A stretch of DNA of 7,419 bases from UMGS1519 sp963621885 (GTDB taxonomy: Bacteria; Actinomycetota; Coriobacteriia; Coriobacteriales; Eggerthellaceae): assembly GCA_963621885.1 (NCBI GenBank), contig CAVFFT010000022.1:1-7419 (forward strand), in the 5' to 3' direction. The position numbers and the translations under genes were made by a program. The notes beneath the pieces are model-generated. The model was not told the origin of the DNA. It saw nothing but the letters and a program-made list of their open reading frames with translations, and made no database searches. The first letter of the stretch is position 1. Each line of letters starts with the position of its first letter. Below, piece by piece: positions 5,291-7,419 of this stretch.

Positions 5291-6613
5291 CTAGCTGAAA
5301 TAGGGATGGTAAAGCTGCGAGCGCGGAACGGCCTGTTCGGGATAGAGGAAGTTGAAAAGGTCGATGAAATAGTCGTCGGTCATGGACGCGATGTAGTCGA
5401 CCACGATGTCGTCGGGACTCCAGCGGTCAACGTAGCCTTCATTGAATTGCATGACCCATGAATGGATGTGGTGCCGGAACACGTACGAGCTTTCGTCGCC
5501 CGCCTTCACGTCCTCGCGGAAACGCTCGTAGAGCTGCTCCATCATCGGGTGAATGACCACGTCAAGCTGCTCATGCGCCTGGGGCGAATTGTAGATGCGC
5601 TTCGCGTTATCGTCCTTGATACGCAGGATGCTCTCGAACACCTCGCCGTCCATCGCAAGGTAGGGCTTTCCCATGCTGTTCTTGATGATGTTTGCGGTGG
5701 CATTGCGAATGATCTGCGCGTTGTTCTCGCCCACAAGCTCGCCGCGCGCGGGATAGGTTTCCGGCGTGAGCACATCCACCTTCAGCGCATCCTGGCGGTC
5801 TTTCCCCAGATAGGCAAGGATATCGCAGATGCGCACGACACAGCCCTCAAGCGTGCTCGGGCGCAAGTCCTGGCTGCTATTCGCGACGGTGTAACAATGC
5901 TCCATCATCTCATCGAGCGCGTCGAAGCTTTCGCACGGATTCGGAACGTAGCGCTCGAAAGCCTTCTCGCCGCAATGGCACAGAATGCCGTTGTAGCTTT
6001 GCAGCGACAGATTGCAGGTGGCCACGTGGCGCAACAGGCGCACGCCATGCACGTTGTGGTTGAAGTAGCGCCCGGTGTGCGCGTGGTAGAGCTCATTGAG
6101 CATGCGCTCTCCCCCGTGCCCGAAAGGCGTGTGGCCCATGTCGTGGGCAAGCGCGATCGCCTCCGTCAGGTCGCCATTCAGGCGAAGCACGGCGGCGATT
6201 TTGCGGGAAATGCGGCTCACGAGCTGCAGGTGGAAGGAACGCCGCGTAAGGTCGTCGTTCTGATAGAAAGGGAAGACCTGCGTCTTGTCCATGCAGCGGT
6301 TGTAGAAGGCGTTGTTCAAAACCCGGTCGACATCGCATACGAAAGAGGGCCGCACCAGGTTGTCGTCGGAAAGCCGGCTAGCGTCACAACGGGCGACACC
6401 AGCATGAGCATCGCCGCTGCGCCCAGCGCCGCAAGCGTCACTGCGTCCTGCGCTGCGCCCAGCGCCATCGTGTTCGTATATGGCATCGGAATGCTTGGTC
6501 GCATAGAGCGACAGCAGATTCTCTTGCGCGTTCAGGCCCTCGAGAAGATACGCCCGTTCCTCATCGGTGAAGCGGAAGAAATGCTCCCGTTCGGCCTTCG
6601 TCACGTCCGTCAT
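5291..6613 (-). CDS. HD-domain dGTP triphosphohydrolase-like protein
   Basis: A 440-residue cytoplasmic HD-superfamily protein related to dGTPases, which cleave dNTPs to deoxynucleoside and triphosphate and influence dNTP pools. The metal-binding HD signature is present: H128 (RRSFHLQLVSRISRKIA), H157/D158 in AHDMGHTPFGHGGE, and D264 in RICDILAYLGKDRQDA. The N-terminus DKTQVFPF (109-116) also fits the family. The start has GGGGAG at good spacing. An insertion at about 48-85 is rich in Gly, Ala, Ser, Arg and Asp and contains GAGRS twice, 12 residues apart; it falls before the catalytic core and is probably disordered. It follows recR on the same strand and precedes the two-component operon. 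Substrate preference cannot be read from sequence; I leave out a gene symbol because dgt in the strict sense is not proven. Confidence 0.88.
   Translation of the reverse strand: MTDVTKAEREHFFRFTDEERAYLLEGLNAQENLLSLYATKHSDAIYEHDGAGRSAGRSDACGAGRSGDAHAGVARCDASRLSDDNLVRPSFVCDVDRVLNNAFYNRCMDKTQVFPFYQNDDLTRRSFHLQLVSRISRKIAAVLRLNGDLTEAIALAHDMGHTPFGHGGERMLNELYHAHTGRYFNHNVHGVRLLRHVATCNLSLQSYNGILCHCGEKAFERYVPNPCESFDALDEMMEHCYTVANSSQDLRPSTLEGCVVRICDILAYLGKDRQDALKVDVLTPETYPARGELVGENNAQIIRNATANIIKNSMGKPYLAMDGEVFESILRIKDDNAKRIYNSPQAHEQLDVVIHPMMEQLYERFREDVKAGDESSYVFRHHIHSWVMQFNEGYVDRWSPDDIVVDYIASMTDDYFIDLFNFLYPEQAVPRSQLYHPYFS
6415..6466. repeat. Duplicated 16-bp palindromic unit inside the dGTPase gene
   Basis: CGCTGCGCCCAGCGCC occurs exactly at 6415-6430 and 6451-6466. 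Each copy contains a hairpin CGCTG-CGCC-CAGCG. The copies are 36 bases (12 codons) apart, so the duplication keeps the reading frame and produces the repeated GAGRS in the protein insertion. Confidence 0.7.
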
Positions 6614-6792
6614 GCCTTCTCCCCTTCCGTCATAAGCGCCTTGCCCGCCTTGCCTGCCTTATCTAAAACGTTCGCCCAGATAGGCGACTTGCGCAGCAAG
6701 CGCGTCGTTCGGTGCAGCCCGCTTCTCATCCAAGACGATCAAGCCCGCAGCGCTCGCCGCCCCGAACGAGCAGCAACCGCGGCGCGCACTAG
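6614..6792 (-). other. Gap between recR and the dGTPase-like gene
   Basis: This 179-base gap has no clear promoter or terminator, so the dGTPase gene may be read through from recR. Near the dGTPase start are two imperfect 9-base tandem repeats (TTGCCCGCC, TTGCCTGCC). A small open frame with a TTG at 6742 and TAA at 6659-6661 would give 27 residues including VLDEKRAAPNDALAAQ. It lacks a ribosome-binding site and could be a decayed gene end. Confidence 0.4.
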
Positions 6793-7389
6793 CTACAACG
6801 CGCGGCGGGCCTCGATCGCGCGACCAAGCGTCACCTCATCGGCAAACTCAAGGTCGCCTCCCACCGGAAGACCGCTCGCAAGGCGCGTCACTTTCACGCC
6901 GAGGGGCTTGATCAGACGCGCAAGATAGCTTGCCGTCGTTTCGCCTTCCACATTGGGATTCGTCGCCAGAATGACCTCGTTCACATCGTCGCTCGCAAGG
7001 CGCGCCATCAGTTCTGCAATATGCAGGTCATCAGGCCCAACGCCATCCATAGGACTCAGAGCGCCGCCAAGCACATGATAGGTCCCTTCGTACACCGCCG
7101 TGCGCTCGATAGGCGGAATGTCATGCGGTTCCGACACCACGCAAATCGAGGAGGCGTCACGCGAAGGGCTCGCGCATATCTCGCACAGGTCATCCTGCGC
7201 ATAGTTGAAGCACCGGCTGCAGAAATGAACGGTCTCTTTCACCTTCACGATCGCATCGGAAAGACGCAGGGCGCTTTCGGTGGGCGCATTCAGAAGCCAG
7301 TAGGTGATGCGCTGGGCGCTCTTCGGGCCAATGCCGGGCAGTCGTCCCAGCTCATCAATCAGTATGCGAATCGCGGGAGCTTCGTACAT
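6793..7389 (-). CDS. recR: Recombination protein RecR
   Basis: A 198-residue full-length RecR, which with RecO and RecF loads RecA at single-strand gaps during recombinational repair. The N-terminal helix-hairpin-helix is LPGIGPKSAQRIT (17-29). The zinc finger is C57, C60, C69, C72 (CSRC...CEIC). The Toprim domain starts ICVVSEPHDI (82-91) and includes ATNPNVEGE (142-150). The conserved C-terminal LPVGGDLEFADEVTLGRAI (174-192) is intact. GAGAGG lies seven bases before the ATG. In many bacteria recR follows ybaB and dnaX; only 30 bases upstream are visible, with no recognisable gene end. All key residues are present and nothing suggests decay. Confidence 0.97.
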   Translation of the reverse strand: MYEAPAIRILIDELGRLPGIGPKSAQRITYWLLNAPTESALRLSDAIVKVKETVHFCSRCFNYAQDDLCEICASPSRDASSICVVSEPHDIPPIERTAVYEGTYHVLGGALSPMDGVGPDDLHIAELMARLASDDVNEVILATNPNVEGETTASYLARLIKPLGVKVTRLASGLPVGGDLEFADEVTLGRAIEARRAL

Positions 7390-7419
7390 GCCACGCCTCT
7401 CTGCTTGCTCAGGTTGTTG

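Noticed and set aside
5462..6928. A 488-codon plus-strand open frame opposite the dGTPase-like gene and recR
   Set aside because: The opposite strand carries two genes with complete catalytic motifs. The long antisense frame follows from GC-biased codon use; its translation has no recognisable domain.

Overview
The window looks like a chromosome segment from a moderately GC-rich Gram-positive bacterium. It is most likely an actinobacterial gut or rumen lineage of the Coriobacteriia (Eggerthellaceae-like). This is an inference from codon use, the DUF4143-type ATPase, the style of the two-component pair and the small zinc-ribbon protein; no rRNA or other taxonomic marker is present.

Left third (1-1499), accessory in character and visibly less GC-rich than the rest. 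On the minus strand lie a small zinc-ribbon protein fused to a ribosomal L7/L12 C-terminal-like domain (637-990), a possible 51-codon toxin-tail-like frame (513-668), and a SMI1/KNR4-family protein (97-513). The toxin-tail frame overlaps the SMI1 start codon by one base (TAATG). Together these resemble the eroded end of a polymorphic toxin/immunity locus. A long hairpin (32-64) lies after the SMI1 gene. On the plus strand a 55-residue zinc-ribbon/glycine-rich protein (1220-1387) has lost its usual second cysteine pair.

Middle (1424-2714): a monocistronic AAA ATPase of the AAA_14/DUF4143 type, with a well-formed extended -10 promoter and a perfect 17-bp palindrome next to the -35 box.

Right two thirds (2756-7389), all minus strand: recR, then an HD-domain dGTPase-like gene, then an OmpR-type response regulator and its sensor histidine kinase three bases apart. 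Before the regulator is a candidate promoter: a -10 box with no good -35, preceded by three TTTC repeats exactly 11 bp apart. That is the spacing expected for OmpR/PhoB-type regulators and suggests autoregulation. After the kinase stop codon the same reading frame stays open for 44 codons and encodes a membrane-helix-like peptide.

A recurring theme is low-complexity sequence added to otherwise standard proteins: the kinase sensor loop, the regulator C-terminal tail, and the dGTPase N-terminal insertion, which is built from a duplicated 16-bp palindromic unit. No rRNA, tRNA, CRISPR array, complete insertion sequence or origin is visible.
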